DNA of 6,654 nucleotides from Bacillota bacterium (GTDB taxonomy: Bacteria > Bacillota > Clostridia > Christensenellales > CAG-138). Made by a program: the position numbers and the translations under genes. The stretch's first letter is position 1; each line of letters starts with the position of its first letter. The notes beneath the pieces are model-generated. The model had not been told where the DNA came from and did not search any database. It saw nothing but the letters and a program-made list of their open reading frames with translations. The stretch covers positions 1-6,654 of the forward strand of contig JAEWWD010000023.1 in assembly GCA_023396535.1 (NCBI GenBank), in the 5' to 3' direction. This document shows, in pieces, positions 5,950-6,654 of this stretch.

Positions 5950-6654
5950 ATGGATTTCCGGCAAGCTCCAGTTCTCATATTTTCCTTTGAACGGACGGAC
6001 GCGTTCCCATGGGTATACCCGGGCTCAGCTGTTTCCGGTACGGCGGAGCGGACGATGGAGCTTTCCTGCGGCGGCGCGGCGGCCCTGCTGTACATTCTCG
6101 AAGGGACAGGCCGCGCTGTGTGGGAGGATGGCGGCGAGGACTACGCGGCAGGCTGCGTCATATCCGCGCGCCGGGCGCAAACGCTGACGCTGCGGCCCGA
6201 TACGGCCACGCGCTATATCTGCCTGCATCTGAGGAACGCTTCGGAGTTCATGAACGCCATGGATACTTGCATAGCCGTGCCGGGCACGCGCGTTGCGGAC
6301 GGCTTTTCGCGCGTCTTGCGGCTCGCGCAGGAGAGTCGGCCTGTCGGCATACACGAAGCGTCGGCGGCGGTATACGCGCTGCTGATGGAGATTTTGGCGC
6401 TTTCCCGGCGTGAAGGCGGCGGCTCGCTTGTGCGCGACGCCCTGCGGATCATGGAGGAGGAATATTCCCTGCTGGGCGGCGTCGACGAGCTCAGCGAGCG
6501 GCTGGGCGTGACAAAGCACCATTTGATCCGTACATTCACAGAGAAGGTGGGCGTTTCACCGGGACAATATCTCAGGCGTATCCGCCTGGAAAACGCAAAG
6601 CTGCTGCTCGCGTACCGGGAGTACAGCGTGGACGCCATCGCCGGTATGGTGGGC
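5950..6654 (+). CDS. AraC-family transcriptional regulator with cupin-like sensor domain (3' end cut by window edge)
   Basis: This is a one-component regulator. 235 codons are open from ATG 5950 to the right edge without a stop; family members are usually 270-300 residues, so only the last part is missing. The N-terminal half (about 20-100) reads as an AraC-type cupin ligand-binding domain, with L-L-Y-I-L-E-G-T-G-R-A-V at 47-58 followed by a glycine turn and alternating strands. The C-terminal AraC domain starts near 160. Its first helix-turn-helix is complete at about 178-200 (L-S-E-R-L-G-V-T-K-H-H-L-I-R-T-F), followed by V-G-V-S-P-G-Q-Y-L-R-R-I-R-L. The second is cut within D-A-I-A-G-M-V-G. 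It has no receiver domain, so it is not a second response regulator. It is divergent from the ATPase gene across 134 bp, which suggests control of that gene or of genes to the right (inference). The ligand is unknown. Confidence 0.9.
   Translation, partial: MDFRQAPVLIFSFERTDAFPWVYPGSAVSGTAERTMELSCGGAAALLYILEGTGRAVWEDGGEDYAAGCVISARRAQTLTLRPDTATRYICLHLRNASEFMNAMDTCIAVPGTRVADGFSRVLRLAQESRPVGIHEASAAVYALLMEILALSRREGGGSLVRDALRIMEEEYSLLGGVDELSERLGVTKHHLIRTFTEKVGVSPGQYLRRIRLENAKLLLAYREYSVDAIAGMVG

Overview
The window looks like a piece of a Gram-positive (Firmicutes, class Clostridia type) chromosome. The genes use strong GGAGG-type ribosome binding sites and a lipoprotein sugar-binding protein. They include a YesM/YesN-type two-component pair and a stand-alone multi-sugar importer ATPase, a combination typical of gut clostridia and Paenibacillus-like bacteria. 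The coding DNA is GC-rich by eye with GC-rich third positions. The binding protein's Ala/Pro/Thr/Glu-rich linker is a style I associate with uncultured Clostridia such as Oscillospirales or Christensenellales. That last placement is inference.

Layout. 1-693 (minus): first half of an extracellular solute-binding lipoprotein of a CUT1-type carbohydrate ABC importer, cut by the left edge. 694-1342: a long intergenic stretch of 649 bases between two divergent genes, GC-rich and full of hairpins at its left end and AT-richer in the middle, with leader hairpins in front of both genes. 1343-3043 (plus): membrane sensor histidine kinase of the YesM/LytS type. 3097-4605 (plus): its response regulator, a receiver domain with a C-terminal AraC-type DNA-binding domain. 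4621-4659: a hairpin terminator shared by two convergent genes. 4676-5815 (minus): UgpC/MsmX/MalK-type ATP-binding subunit. 5816-5949: a short divergent promoter region with a perfect dyad over the predicted -10 of the ATPase gene. 5950-6654 (plus): a second AraC-family regulator with an N-terminal cupin-like sensor domain, cut by the right edge.

How it fits together (inference from family knowledge and gene order). The binding protein captures a carbohydrate, and its permeases probably lie beyond the left edge. The ATPase here is of the kind that energises one or several importers lacking their own ATPase. The kinase would sense an extracellular signal, and the regulator would then act on the divergent binding-protein promoter and perhaps its own. 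The cupin-AraC regulator at the right edge probably controls the ATPase gene or genes further right. I saw no RNA genes, CRISPR arrays, insertion sequences or phage genes. The window reads as a well-formed but ordinary carbohydrate-uptake locus. The least explained part is the 649-base intergenic region. No clearly new system was found.
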